Origin: Cranoglanis bouderius
Lineage: Eukaryota > Chordata > Actinopteri > Siluriformes > Cranoglanididae
DNA length: 64,000 nt
Assembly: GCA_023630585.1 (NCBI GenBank)
Contig: CM042568.1
Location: forward strand, 3,823,016 to 3,887,015
Reading direction: 5' to 3'
Of the stretch, positions 34,906 through 47,425 are shown in pieces; positions within the stretch are counted from its first letter, which is position 1, and each line of letters opens with the position of its first letter. The translations under genes and the position numbers were made by a program. Below the pieces are notes generated by a model that was given only the letters and a program-made list of their open reading frames with translations, was not told the origin of the DNA and searched no databases.

Positions 34906-36424
34906 AGAATGAAGGCGGAGACATTTGCAAAAATGGCCTCAAGTAGTAAAGAATCATAATAAGTGCATCATTTATATATTTGTTTGCTTGTTTGTTTGTT
35001 TGTCCATCGATCCATTTATCCATTCATCCATTCATCCATTCATCTATCCACCAGAGTCTGTTTCAGAAATCCTGGGCATGAAGCGGAAATACACACTTAA
35101 TGGGATTTATTTATTTATTGAAACAAAATCTTGCAGCTACCAAGCTGTTAAAATAGTCAAGGGTTTCTTAAATTGAAGACATTTCGAACTTGTGCTAACA
35201 TTTGTTCACATGCTAATCCATGACTCTCCTCACAAACGAGCATTACTAATTTAATATAATCATCCCAAAGCATTTCAGAGCAGGAATGTTGATCTGGGAT
35301 CGGATTCTTCACTGTGCTTTTGGCTACAGATCTGAATTTGGATTCCAGCTCTGGGAGGCGTTGTGAGTCCTGGCCTGGGTCACACACACTTCAGTCCAGC
35401 AAATGAGTCAGACATGCTAACCGCAGCGATACACAGCGCTGGCCAGATCGAATCGGGGTCAAAGAGTGAACCTCTGCAGCATTTTGACTCAAACGAGCCA
35501 CTCACTCGGATCATCAGAACTGAAACGTAAACTTGGGATTCGGGTTTTAAGAAATGTTCTGTCGTTCCGTGCTTTGGTTAATCCTGCGTTATTGCTTTTT
35601 CGCTCTTTTCATTAATAACTAATCATGGTTCAGTTAAAGCCGCTCAGTATTACGGGCTGTTAGAGAACGTGTACCAGATATACCGAGAGGTTTGTATGTC
35701 TTCACTAAATACCACCGGTAAAACTTTATAGACTGTCATGAAATATATGCCAATGATTTAGCAGACGCAGAGCTCCTCCGAATGCCTTTTATGGGCTCCG
35801 GAGCAGGGTGTTGCTCAAAGTGCTCATGTTTGGCGATTTGGAACGACGTTGTTCGAGGAAATAGTATAGAATTACTGCTATTAGGAATGCGGACTGTAAA
35901 CACAACAAAGTTCTGGGATGTCTAAGGATGAAGAAGCGTTCCAAAAGCCGAGAAGCCATTCTCCTTCTGTATTTTGTTATTTTTTTAAAAAACGTATTAA
36001 CGGCAGCAGGAATCCGTTCAGGGAAAGCTTCACAAGAATGATTTTAAACAGCAAACCACAGCACTTTCATTCTCTTTATCTGCTTTTGCAGCTCATATTT
36101 TCCCCCTTTGTTATTGTCCACATGGGCTACGCTCTGCACACATCTGACAATCTGTTATAATTACGGAAAATGGAGAGCAAGTTATATAAGATTTGAATAA
36201 TAGTTTGTAGGATGACATTTTTGGACACACATAAGCACTTAACGCACAGAAAGTAAAAACAGACTAGAAGCCAGATTAAGAACGACCACATTGTGACAAG
36301 AAGAATGCACATTTATCAGATAGAAATATCGCCAGCACTTCATTTCAAATTACACTTCAATTTCTTTATTATGTAATCAGCGAAACAGTAATTGCAGAAG
36401 GTTAAAGCATGCAAGAACTTGATC
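34906..36424. other. Intergenic, nothing recognised
   Basis: This includes a short (TTTG)n/(CCAT)n patch at 34978-35055. The 35390-36130 part is somewhat higher in GC and free of obvious repeats, so it is a reasonable place to look for conserved non-coding elements. No gene is supported. Confidence 0.5.
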
Positions 36425-37985
36425 CTTTAAAGGTTCTCCAACAACAAAGGGTTCCTCTTTCAGCTTGCTTCTTCCATAATGAGCCTCTTTAGTAAGGAGG
36501 AACCACTGAGGAACCCTTCTTTGTAAGAGTGTATGTGTGTGTAAATGTCATGTACAGTATGTATGTATGTGTGTAGCTGAGAACCCTTAACTATCCAAGG
36601 AATGTTTCTCTGTAAGAGTGCATGTGAGATCCTCAAACAGAAATTAGATTTTTTTTCAAAAGCAATATCTAGAACCATTAAGGGTTCTTTGGTTGTCCTT
36701 CTGGTTCTGTATAGAACCTCTTCAGTAAGCAAAAAAACCCTTGAGGAACCTGATTTTGTAAGAGTGTAAGGTTTAAATTAGCATCCCTGACCACATAAGG
36801 AGGAACTCTTTAAAGTTCTGTAGGGAACCCAACAGAGTATTTCCCCTCAGAGAGAAATCAAACAACCCTGAACTATCCAAGGAACCACTAAGAAACCTTT
36901 CTCTGTAAGAGTGCATGGGAGATCCTCAAACAAAAATAAACCATGAATTCTTAAAAAAAAAAAAAAAAAAAAAAAGCAATATCTAGAACCATTAAGGGTT
37001 CTTTGATTGTCCATCTGGTTCTTTATAGAACCCTGCAACAGAGTTTTTTTTTTTTTTTTTTTCTCAGACAAGGTTCTAAGTAGAACAATTTAGAAAGCTA
37101 AACTATCCAAGGAACTTGATGGAGAAAAAATGTGTATGAGTGTGTAGTTATCACGTTTGTGCATGTGAGTGATGCTCCACCCAAAAAAGGAAAAATCAAA
37201 TCTATATCCTTTAAGGGTTCTTTAGTTGTCCATCTGGTTCTATATAATAGAATCCTACAATTAAATATTTTCCTCTCAGTGTGGGGTTATGCATAGAATG
37301 TCTTCAGTAAGCAAAGAACCTTTGAAGAACCTTTTTTTAATGAGTACATGTGTGTAGTTGGCATGCTTGTAAGTGTGCAGGTGTAACTAGCATTCCCAAC
37401 CACAAAAGAGCCATAAAGCAGAACTCTATGTAGAACCAAACAAAGTATCTCCCTTCAGAGAGAAAGCTAAGAACCCTTAACCATCCAAAGATCCATTGAG
37501 GAAGTTTTCTCTATAAGAGTGCATGTGGAAGAAACATAAACGAGGTGTGCATTATTTAAAAAAAAATTAAATCTAGAACCCTTAAGACTTCTTTGGTTGT
37601 CCTAAGAGAATTTAGAAGAGTAGTTTGCAAAGCTATCCATTGCGCTATTGAGTAACTTTTTTTGGTAAAAGTATATGAGTGTGTATTGATTATTTTGTAC
37701 ATGTGAGAGATCCAAGAATAAGAAGAACAACAACAAAAAAAAGTCAAATCTACATTATTTAAGCTTTCTTTGGTTGCCCCTTTGGTTCCTTATAGAACCC
37801 TACAACAGAGTGTTTCCCAATGCACTAAAAAAAAGTAAGTTCTAACCCTTTTTTTGTTCCTTTTGGTTCTGTATAGAATCCTACAACAGAATGTTTCTTT
37901 CTCAGATAGGGTTCACTAAGAACATTGAAATATCTAAAGAACCACAACAAACCCTTGAAGAATGTTTTTTTTTCCCTCACTACCT
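36425..37985. repeat. Degenerate tandem array with GGTTCTTTGGTTGTCC motif
   Basis: At least five diverged units contain cttaagggttctttggttgt, ccatctggttctatatagaa and then ctacaacagagtgtttcc, with agtaagcaaagaaccttt or ctatccaaggaacc between them. The motif recurs at about 36677, 36990, 37207, 37578, 37757 and 37864, giving irregular periods of about 100-370 bp. A-runs at 36953-36975 and T-runs at 37044-37062 are embedded. Confidence 0.75.
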
Positions 37986-38204
37986 CAGCCAACTGGATTC
38001 AATTACCAGAACAGTTTCAAAATTTTTCTTTTCTAGGAATATTTAATCTGCCAATTTCTAGGAATTTTCTGGTGTTCTGAAAACATCTTTATGTACCATT
38101 CCTAAAACACTGCTATAATAGAATAGGTATTTTTCAGTTAATATTTTGCACTTCATCAAAGTGTTGGAAGAGGTTTCTCCTGTCTGACTGAATATATCAT
38201 TATT

Positions 38205-38510
38205 CAAGGAAGGAGTCTCCAGTGTCAGCACATTGTAACAGTTTCTAAGAGCTTTTCTGCCTTCAGGCCAGAGGAGCTTGCGGTTTTTGGTATCATGACA
38301 AGCTGCATTTGTTTTTTGTTTTTTTGCACAACATTAAATGTAACTATAAATGGATACAAAGTACGACAACATAAGAAAAGTTAGCTTTGCTAAATTGCTG
38401 TGGTCTAAGAGGAAAAGAAACACTTTGGGATGTGCTGTCATAGGAAATTAAGCAACTTTGGTTTAGTAACAGTAATAACACTTCATCACACCACACAACA
38501 GTTGATTATT
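38205..38510 (+). repeat. Composite dispersed element plus foldback element, copy 5
   Basis: Matches 16775-17180: aaggagtctccagtgtcag, acaagctgcattt, acaacattaaatgtaactat. It is followed by a foldback copy (38407-38510) with gatgtgctgtcataggaaat and loop tcatcacaccacacaacagt. The foldback therefore travels with a fixed flank. Confidence 0.75.
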
Positions 38511-39160
38511 AAGGGGCCAAGCACCAAAGGTGCATAGGCACCCTATTGTTATTCTACCTTTTCTTCTTCTTCTTCTTCTTCTTCTTCTTCTTCTTCTTCT
38601 TCTTCTGGCTAGGTTGTCTATGGCAGCCCATAGAACCGTCTGATAAAAAGTTGTGAAAGTTGGCACACTGATTGGGGATTGTCTAAGGAATATTCTGACC
38701 AAATTTGGGCCAAGTGTTGCTAAAGCTCTAGTGCCACCATCAGGTCAAATTTGGGCCTAATTTGGAAGTATGTTTATAGTCATCACTTTTGAACCATGTG
38801 TCCTAAATTTAAAAGCCATGAAATGAGATGAGTTCAGCTCAACCTATGAGGTCAATTTCTGCCTAATTACATTTTCCGCCATCTTGGATTTTGTCAAAAA
38901 CTGTTTTTTCACTACTTGTCCTACAAATTTTGTTTAATCATCACCAAATTTGACAAACGTAATCTTCAGTGTAAGCCTCACAAAGTTATCAAACGAATTT
39001 TGAATACTCTAAAGGGTTTGTCCATAATGCGCTAACGATTCTGACAGCAAAGCCGCCAAACGAGAAGTGAGGCTATATCTCAGCAACGACTTTGCACACT
39101 GACAAAAAATATGGTAGGTGTCAAAGTAGCAACAGACAACACCACAGGTCACCGCAGTAG
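38511..39160 (+). repeat. Dispersed repeat 'ggggccaagcaccaaaggtg', with (CTT)n
   Basis: Starts ggggccaagcaccaaaggtgc, then (CTT)14 at 38563-38605, then caccaaatttgacaaacgta and tatatctcagcaacgac with ttgcacactgac. The latter half recurs at 50115-50420. It is a moderately long interspersed fish repeat of unclear class and has no conserved frame. Confidence 0.7.
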
Positions 39161-39735
39161 GGGCAGCTGCAGAAGCAATGTGAAAAATAGCTAAATCATG
39201 AACTAATGTATGCTGTTGGATGTCAAGATGGAATCTGATTATCCAAAAATGGAGCTATGGAGCTTTAATAATTAATCTGTATATTTTGGCAATGTAAGTA
39301 ATCCCCTCATGCTAGTATTTCATCATACATTAGCAGAACATTAAACATTTTTGGTTTCAAACTTTAACCAAGGCTAATTATTGTGGCCAAGAATCAACAA
39401 GACTACACGTGTTTTAGTGTGAGACATTCCCAGACTCTATAGGATATCATCCATCTCTCTACAGGATCCCAGTCTAGTGTGTGTGTGTGTCTGAAATGCC
39501 AATCTTTTCTAGCACACTCCTACCCACTCTGGAACAGCCCAACTGATTAAATCATGCCTCGGTCCCTCTGTGAGCTTTGGCGCTCTCTTCAGATTCTTGG
39601 TTTTATTCCCTCATAGCAACACGCCACATTCTCTCTTTATTCCTGTCTTTCTCTCTTGGTTCCTCTCACTTTCTTTCTCCCTCACTCTCTCTTATTCCAC
39701 CACTTTAGCATCCACTAATTAATTTCTCCAAGGGT

Positions 39736-40080
39736 CAGCATGCTAGGAAAGTGGGTAGAGTTACCATCTCACAGCTCCAGGGTCTCTGGTCCGATCCTGA
39801 GCTCAGGTTACTGCCCGTGTGGTTTCACATGTTCTCCTCGTGTCCATGTGGGTGTCCTCTGGGTTCTCCATGTTCGTCCCACCTTCCAAAAACATGCCGG
39901 TGGGTGGATTGGTGACTCTAAATTGCCCGTAGGTGTAAATTAGTGTGTGAATGTGAGTGTGCATGGTGCAAGGTTGTATTCCTGCCTCATGACCAGTGAT
40001 CCTGGGATAAACCCCAGATCAACTGTGACCTTGACCAGGATAAACATTTACTGAAAATGGATGGATGAATGCATGCATGA
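39736..40080 (+). mobile_element. tRNA-derived SINE
   Basis: Head gtcagcatgctaggaaagtg, B-box-like ggtccgatcctgagctc, core tgttcgtcccaccttccaaa, tail gtgaccttgaccaggataaa and (AATG)n (40075-40105). Confidence 0.75.
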
Positions 40081-40194
40081 ATGAATGAATGAATGAATGA
40101 ACACAACTTTAACACAATACTGCTGAGTGTTGTTGCATCATGAAATATAAGAGCCAATCATGTTTCAATACATAAATAAATGTTGCCTTCAGAC

Positions 40195-40427
40195 TTGGTT
40201 GACCTCCAGGGTTGAGGGTTCGATTCCCACCTCTGCCCTGTGTGTGTGGAGTTTGCATGTTCTGCCTGTGCTTCAGGGATTTCCTCCGGGTACTCTGGTT
40301 CCCTCAGTCCAAAGACATGCCCTGTAGACTGATTGGCATTTCCAAATTGTCTGTAGTGTGTGAATGGGTGTCCCCTGGGATAGGCTCCAGGACATTTTTT
40401 GGGACATTTATTTTCTCTATTTTCTAA
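40195..40427 (+). mobile_element. tRNA-derived SINE, 5'-truncated
   Basis: B-box-like gggttcgattcccacctctg, tgtgtggagtttgcatgttc, then a tail with gataggctccaggac. It is a subfamily different from the one just upstream and closer to 43027. Confidence 0.75.
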
Positions 40428-40485
40428 GATCTGCATTACGATAAAAAAACATTTTCTTGGTTAAATAATACACCCTTATCAAGGC

Positions 40486-40627
40486 CCTTGGTAAGTTGAT
40501 ACTATAGAAACGATAATGTGTTAGAACGAGCATGTTAATATAAATTTGTGATTTGCAGCTGCACTACTATCAGATCTGCTGCTAGAGAAAACAAATCAAC
40601 ACCTTCTGACCAATCAGATTCCAGAAA
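40486..40627 (-). repeat. Interspersed repeat, 'ctgattggtcag' family, copy 2
   Basis: On the minus strand it reads ctgattggtcagaaggtg, gtagtgcagctgcaaatcac and atcgtttctatagtatcaac. The blocks and order match those at 311-472. Confidence 0.65.
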
Positions 40628-41152
40628 TCTATTGCTAGTACTGTCTCTAAGCTCTGTAGGTCTCATGAACAGTAATAGAAGTGAGACAAATAGGCAGTCA
40701 TATTGTTCAGAGTGGTGCAGCATGAGGCGACACTTGCGAAAGAAACATCCTGTGAAACAAAAAGTGTCAGTGCACACTGTCACGCGCTCGATCACATGAG
40801 GCGAATTCTTGAAATTCTGAGTTCGCTCAGCAGAGCTGGAGTTAGTCGGGAGGTGGAGGATCTGTGCCAAGCGCTGCAGGGGGTTTGGAGAGCGATCCTG
40901 CCTACCACCCGGGACAGTTATTATAGAAAACACAGAGGCGTGTTAGAATAGAACACTTGGCCCTTTCTGTGCAACTGTATGCCTGTTTCGCCTTCTGTGG
41001 GTTTTTTGTGTGAGGTGAGCTGCAGATGTGGTCCGCTGGACTCTATACGTACACTCGTAATTATGTCTTGGAATCTTCTGCGTCTAGGTGTGGAATGCGC
41101 AGGCTATTTTCTCCTCTACCTCGGCAATAATGCCCCCCTCCAAGCCGAGAAA

Positions 41153-41204
<52 letters not shown>

Positions 41205-42007
41205 AAGAGAGAGAGACCCCCCTTGTTCTGTGCCACACACAGCGTGCCCATTGAATGGTACTGCTAAAGCTAATGGTAATGGGCAGAGTAGGAGTAATTT
41301 GGTCACATGTGCTTGTGCTGCTCCACTGCTAAAACCTCACATTCAAGTGCGGTGACTCAGGCAGTGATGCGTCACAAAGCTCCCTCAGCTGGCTCGCCTT
41401 TCACATCGAGGGCTGCACTAATGACTAGTTAGTAGACTTGCTTTTTTTTTTCCAGCGACATGTTTTCCGTTAATCCTGCCTTTGTTTTAGTTGTTTGCTT
41501 GGGTTTTTTATTTCGTTTGTCTGTTTTGAATTACAGTTTGGTCGTGCCACAGTACAATGTCTCATTGGCGCTCAGAGCTTCACCTCAGTGTAACCCTTGG
41601 TGTTCGTTTTACCACTAGTCAATTATGTACAATAATACATTTGAAATATAAAACAAATAAAGTCATTTTGAAGACAAAGAAACACTAGGAACTACTAAAG
41701 AACCTGCACCTTTTCAATTGGAGACATGACCCCACCGTTTTTGAAAGGGTAGTCAAATATTTTCAGTGCCGGGGTGGCGTGATGAAGTGGAGTTAATTTC
41801 AAAGCATTCTGTGATTGTGGGAGGTGTGTAAAAAGCTGGTATAGACCGAACGGTTAAAATGGAAGCATAATTTTTCAGTGGCATGCACTTTGGACATGGT
41901 TTAAACAAAATTGTCATTTTGTTCGGCCCATAATCATACTTGTCCTACAACACATCCCTGGACATTGTGAAGCACAATAGACCAAAAGTTCACTCAGGCA
42001 CCATTTA
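40628..42007. other. Intergenic, (GA)n microsatellite, nothing else recognised
   Basis: A (GA)n tract with aaag interruptions lies at 41153-41216. Sequence at 40700-41100 has higher GC and an open frame (40703-40951) that I cannot relate to any family. A gtggcgtgatgaagtggagt scrap at 41768 resembles the foldback loop. Confidence 0.5.
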
Positions 42008-42308
42008 CAACCCCAATTCCAAAAACGTTGGGACGCTGTGTAAAATGTAAATAAAAACAATGCAATGATTTGCAAATCTTATAAACCCATATGTTATTCA
42101 CAATAGAACATAGAAAACATATCAAATGTTTAAACTGATGAAATGTGCCATTTTAAGGAAAAATAAGGTAATTTTGAATTTGATGGCCGCAACATGTCTC
42201 AAAAAAGTTGGGACGGGGGCAACAAAAGGCTGGAAAAGTAAGTGTTCATTGCATTCTGTTTTTATTTACATTTTACACAGCATCCCAACTTTTTTGGAAT
42301 TGGGGTTG
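42008..42308. mobile_element. Young 301-bp MITE with about 51-bp TIRs and TA duplication
   Basis: The ends caaccccaattccaaaaacg and its inverse (tttttggaattggggttg) extend to about 51 bp with only two mismatches, flanked by TA on both sides (42006-42007 and 42309-42310). TA duplication and non-coding interior point to a Tc1/mariner-type deletion derivative. High arm identity suggests recent activity. Confidence 0.88.
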
Positions 42309-43026
42309 TAGTGCTTTATACACAATTAGTACTATTTTCTAATCAAACGCAAATTTTATCTGGTAGTCAATGTTTTGTCAAAAGAATAATGGTGACGTGG
42401 TCATCTGTATCCTGCAATGAAATTATATTTCTTAGCTAAGCGATGTTTCTAAGAATGAAAAGAAAAAAGATTTACTATTGTTATATACATGAAAACTGTA
42501 GTCAGTATTTTTTTTTTTTTTTTACCACTGCACCAGATGAAGACGAAGGTCTATTAACAGAAACCTCAAGTGCCCTGTGGGAGTAAAAGCATTTGTTTTG
42601 TTACAACTGACTTCAAATGGTTGTGCTTAACACATTCCTCTAGTGGAATGGTTTCTATCATATCCCATGCAATAGGCCTAACCCCTATTTTGTGGTTCAC
42701 AGCAAAACATTATTTCTTCCATATTGTGATTGCAAATTTGGTTGTCCATTTTTTTGTTTGTTTGGCCAAGCAGGAATATATCTGGAAGAGATCTTTGAGT
42801 GACATGAAATCGCTCCACATTGTTACAACTGCTAGCTCAGGGGTTAAACCTGCTCTGTATTATTTGCGATATTGCTTAACCACAAATGAGTTCATCCTTT
42901 CTTCCATTAAACCCGCCAATCACCCTTCATTTTCATGATCATGGACCAGAAATTGATGGTGTGATTCCAGGCTTTGGTTCCACATAAGCAGTTACACATC
43001 TGATTCCAAATCAAGACACTTAGCAA
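42309..43026. other. Intergenic, nothing recognised
   Basis: Contains a 122-codon plus-strand open frame (42570-42938) with no recognisable family and low-complexity residues. It is regarded as chance. Confidence 0.5.
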
Positions 43027-43310
43027 GGGGGCACTGTGGCTTAGTGGTTAGCACTTTTGCCTCACACCTCTGGGGCTGGGGGTTTGAATCCTACCTCCTA
43101 CCTTCCTCCCCCAGTCCAAAGACATGAGTTGTAGGCTGATTGGCATTTCCAAATTGTCCGTAGTGTGTGCAATTGTGCCCTGTGATGGGTTGGCCCCCCA
43201 TCCAAGGTGTCCCCCTTCTCGTGTCCAGAGTTCCCTGAGATAGCCTCCAGGCTCCCCCTCAACCTGCTCAGGATAAGCGGTACAGAAAATGGATGAATGG
43301 ATGGACACTT
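43027..43310 (+). mobile_element. tRNA-derived SINE, near full length
   Basis: A-box tggcttagtgg (43038-43048) and B-box-like ggtttgaatcc (43081-43091) form a pol III promoter of tRNA type. The core ccccagtccaaagacatg, tail tccaggctccccctcaac and aggataagcggtacagaaaa, and an (ATGG)n end follow. Confidence 0.85.
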
Positions 43311-44770
43311 ACCAAGTCCTACAATTATGTAATTTTTTTATTAGTTTGGTGTAAAAGTTCTTGGTTGAATCAAAATTGAAATCTCATTTGTATGCTACAT
43401 TCAAGGAACACACAGCAAGAAGATATCCAACATTGAAGTGATGTGTTGGTCTAGTTAAGCTTACTATGTCATGTGAAGTGTGTTATAATGTTACAGTTTT
43501 GAGAGGACACTGTACCTGCAACATGTTGCAGTGAAGCCCAGATAGCAGGCAACAGCATCAGGTCGTCATGCACTTATGTACTTCTCAACCATGTAACACG
43601 CATCATATGGAAATTAAATTTCCATGCTCATGTGATACGTAGATTTATCTTGGGTTAAATTTATGAGCCAGGTTCCTTTTCGGCTTAATTGGGTATTTTT
43701 TTCTGAAGCATTGTTTAGCCAGATGACACACACGACTCAATACAGCCAGCAACTACATAAATATTCTGACTCATCTAAGAAGACATTCTTGGCAAGCAAT
43801 ATTACTTTAGGTCCAACACTAAAACTCTGCTAATCTTAAACAAAGAACCAGGGGATCTTTTTTTTGTTGTTGTTGCCATGAAGTTATTTCCATGAAAAAT
43901 CAGTGATCACTGAAGTAATAATTCTAATTAAATATTGCAGTTGTCAAAGCTGGTGTGAGGGGAACTTTGTATCTGTTGTATTGTAATTGTCTATAATGAT
44001 ATGTCAGTTCTGTGTGAAGATGCTAAAGGATTTGATTTTGAATGGTAAAATATAAACAGCTAAAACTGTTTGCTGGATCTCTGGTTCTATGGTACCCTTG
44101 GTCCTAATTTATGAGTGGAAAAGCATTGCCAGGGAGTCACTACTGAAATGCTCAACTTGAACATGATAAGATTTGATATGATATAACAAATGTGGGAGCA
44201 GTCCACCTGGATAACATAGCTGAACCTTTCTATTTTGTCTCTCTTTTGTCTCTCTTGGTGATGTTTAAACTAACTAACACAAAAATAGATAGGGAGGGAG
44301 AGAATAATACAAGGAGCTTATCTTGTGGTGAATATTGCCTCAGTTGGGAGTGCCTGTTGTAGAGCCATTATTGTTTTTCCTGGACCTGGATTGAATTCTC
44401 CCGAGATAAGTCACCAAGTGTGTGGAGTTTTGCTTGCACCACCAGGATATACTGACTTTTATTTTTGCTCAGAGGTTGGACCATATTTCTTCCTGGGCTT
44501 CCACCAATATAACAGTTTGAATGGGGAAAACCCATATATTCAGACCTGGGCCACCTCCCAGACTGCAAACACCAGGGGATCCAATTTCTGCTAGCCTCGT
44601 AAAAAATAATTTTACAAACCCATCAGTTTGTGAGGAATAAATGCTCATGCAAATGTAGTTTATGCCTAATCATTTGTAAACGTTGTGTAGCATGCATTAC
44701 ATAAAACAAGGTCCTTTTATCTGTTTGGTTCTCTTTCAGGATCCCAACCTTATGCTGTTTGCAAAGATCA
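43311..44770. other. Intergenic, nothing recognised
   Basis: No gene supported. An 89-codon frame at 44325-44594 lies in sequence that looks like a decayed SINE (gttgtagagccattattg, gacctggattgaattctc), so it is not treated as coding. Confidence 0.45.
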
Positions 44771-46499
44771 TAAACTATATGGCCAAAAGCACATGGACAC
44801 CTAACCATCACACCCATATGTGGTCATTTCAAAACCATGGGCATTAACATGGAGTTGGGTCCCCCCTTTTGCTGTTATAATATTCTCCACTCTTCTTGGA
44901 AGGCTTTCAACTAGATTTTGGAGCATGGCTGTGGGGATTTGTGTTCGTCCAGCCATAAGAGCATTAATTATTAGACATGACATTAGGCACTGATGTCATG
45001 TGAGAAGGCCTAGGGTACAATTGGCATTCCAGTTCATCCCAAAGGTGTTCACTGGGGTTGAGTTCATGGCTCTGTGAAGGCCACGTGAGTTCTTCTACTC
45101 CAACCTTGGAAAACAAAGTCTTCATGGAGCTCACTTTGTGCACAAGGGCATTATCAAGCTAGAACAGGTTTGGACCTCTTAGTTCCAGTAAAGGGAAATC
45201 TTAAATCTATAACATACAAGGACATCCTATACAATTGTGTGCTTCCAACTTTGTGGAAAAACAAAGCAGCTTTACAGAAATTTACCAGACTCAAAAGGGA
45301 ACCCATCCTCATCAGGGTGACACCGGATAGTTGTAAATAATTCCCTTCTATAACTGTGCACTACATGATAAAACAAAAAGCGCAACCGTGCACTCAGGAA
45401 ACCCACTACAGTCCCAACATGAAGTCCATCCCATTTAAGTTATAAACCGCCCACCGATGGAGATTCATCTGCAAAGTCTGTTTGAGCAATTGTTTGTGGC
45501 AATTGCAGTCCCAAAGTCGCCACCGCAATTGCAGTCCCAAGACATCGCACCAAAACCGTTCGTATCAACTGCAGTCCAATGCCATCTCCAAGGTTTCCAA
45601 GTGTGTCTTTAGGCTGTCCATATGGGTCCATCCTCAGCAACAGTGAGTGGTTTCCAAGTGATGAGAACACCAACCAGAAGTAGGGCATCAGGATGGGTCA
45701 GGCTGGTCAGGAGAGCAGAACGGGTCAGGTTCGCTGTTATCTCTCTGGAATCTTCGTAGAGGCTGGTTCTGAACTGGAGCTGGCACATTCACTAATTACC
45801 TCAGGATGGGAATCCCGAGGTAGGAACAAGAAACAAAAGAAGAAGGAGTAGCGTAGCTGCTGTTCATTGCATCACAGGCAGAGATGACCATGTGCATTTG
45901 TTATCATTTTATCAGAGATGACTGGAGTACAAGGTTATGAGATGCGTTATGTGAATGCTAGGCTAAAGAAATGTGTCTTTAATCTGGATTTAAACTGAGA
46001 GAGTGTGTCTGAACCCCGAACATTATCAGGAAGGCTATTCCAGAGTTTAGGAGCTAAGTGTTAAAAAGCTCTACCTTCTTAGATATCCTCGGTATTATCA
46101 AATGCCCAGAGTTTTGCGATCTTAACGAGCATGATGGACTGTAATGTGATACCAGATTAGTTAAATACAAAGGAGCTTGGCCGTTTAAGGGTAATATGTT
46201 CATATTTTCGTGATCTGGTAAGCACTCTAGCAGCTGCATTTTGGACTAACTGTAAATTTTTTATTGAGGATGCAGGACAACCACCTAGCAGTGCATTACA
46301 ATAATCCAGTCTTGAGGTCATGAACGCATGAACTAATTTTGTTGCATCAGAAACAGATAACATGTCACGTATTTCTAATATTTCTAAGGTGGAAGAAGGC
46401 TGTTTTTGTTACATGGGAAATATGATTTTAAAATGACAGGCTGCTGTCTAATATAACAATATGGGAGTGATGGTCACATACTTTTGGCAATATAGTGTA
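44771..46499 (-). mobile_element. Tc1-type DNA transposon split by an L2 insertion
   Basis: The left end ctatatggccaaaagcacat starts at 44775, and the inverted right end cttttggcaatatagtgta ends at 46499. The left half carries the decayed transposase C-terminus on the minus strand (IPTAMLQNLVESLPRRVE, 44950-44880). The sequence stops at about 45258 in cacaaagttgg-type DNA and resumes near 46450 with atatgggagtgatggtcaca. The gap is an L2-like LINE. Confidence 0.82.
45260..46445 (-). mobile_element. L2-like LINE 3' fragment nested in the transposon
   Basis: On the minus strand it keeps reverse-transcriptase C-terminal sequence (SRLDYCNALLGGCPASSI and NLQLVQNAAARVLTRSRKYE, 46330-46200). After an internal deletion it continues with PRISKK. 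The 3' tail ends with ttctgtaaagctgctttg. It is 5'-truncated, as is usual for LINE insertions. Confidence 0.8.
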
Positions 46500-47219
46500 C
46501 TGTAGATACTGAGCTGAATAATCCACTAGAATTAGTATCAGAGGTCAGAGTCTGCATACAAGTATTCACAGAGAACCAAATCCACATGGGGGTAGATGGA
46601 TTTGCAGGTTCATTTGGGGGTAGTCGGTGCTCTCTCCACAACCCCCACAGATCTGGCCAGACCCTACTTTAGCTTTGGGGATGAAAATGGAGAATGTGAG
46701 ATTCATAAGTGTAGAGGAGGAATTGTGATTAGCAATGTGTGATGCCAAGTCTCATCCCTGCTCTCTCAGTTGTACCTGTACCCAATCGGGGGCCAATTTG
46801 CAGGGTGCCCCTTGTTGCAGCAGATTTTTCCTATGAACAGTTGGGTAGGATCATAAGGGTGGGGATGCTGCTGCTCTTGATTCCTATTCTTGCAAATTCA
46901 GACATTGCATCAAAGGGCAAAGAGACGATCATCTTTCTTTAGTGTCAGCTCCTGGAACCAAAACGAAACCAAGCTCGCGGCTTTCCATCTCACTCTGCTC
47001 TCTTCAGCTATTCAGTGTCATGTGAACACAAAGCCACAAAACACACACTCATTTCCAAGAAAGAGACAGATAGATGACATAAATACAAACCTCAAAACAA
47101 GGATCAGTTGTGCTCCATCAGCCCTCCATAAACCACACCCTGTGTTACAAATGTCCAATTTGCTATTTATGCCACACAGTGCTTTGTCATCTCAAGCTGG
47201 GCTGTGTTATCATTAAGAC
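46500..47219. other. Intergenic, nothing recognised
   Basis: No repeat family or gene was identified. Open frames are short and lack similarity to anything I know. Confidence 0.5.
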
Positions 47220-47425
47220 ATGATGAGACAGCTTTTCTTATTCTGACACATCTAACTATAATCATGAAGATGCTGAGAATTATCTGATGCACAGAATTGC
47301 ATGTATTAGCGGAAATGCTGCATCACGCTGTGCATGAGGCTCCAGTTTTGGGAAATGAAAACCGCCGTTAGAGGTTACACAGAGGTAGGCACATAGTCAG
47401 AATGAAATAAGCCAAACAGCTGTCT
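47220..47425 (+). repeat. Duplicated intergenic block, copy A
   Basis: Contains ggaaatgctgcatcacgctg, gggaaatgaaaaccgcc, gaggttacacagaggtaggc and acatagtcagaatgaaat. The same blocks occur in the same order and strand at 50680-50885. It does not look like any mobile element in the window. Confidence 0.75.

Noticed and set aside
40703..40951. Plus-strand frame in a GC-richer intergenic patch
   Set aside because: Charged and not low-complexity, but it matches no family I know and has no splice or promoter context. Too weak to call a gene.
42570..42938. 122-codon plus-strand frame
   Set aside because: No similarity, no context, intergenic AT-rich sequence.
43038..43091. tRNA gene
   Set aside because: A and B boxes are present, but no cloverleaf closes and the SINE body follows, so it is a SINE head rather than a tRNA.
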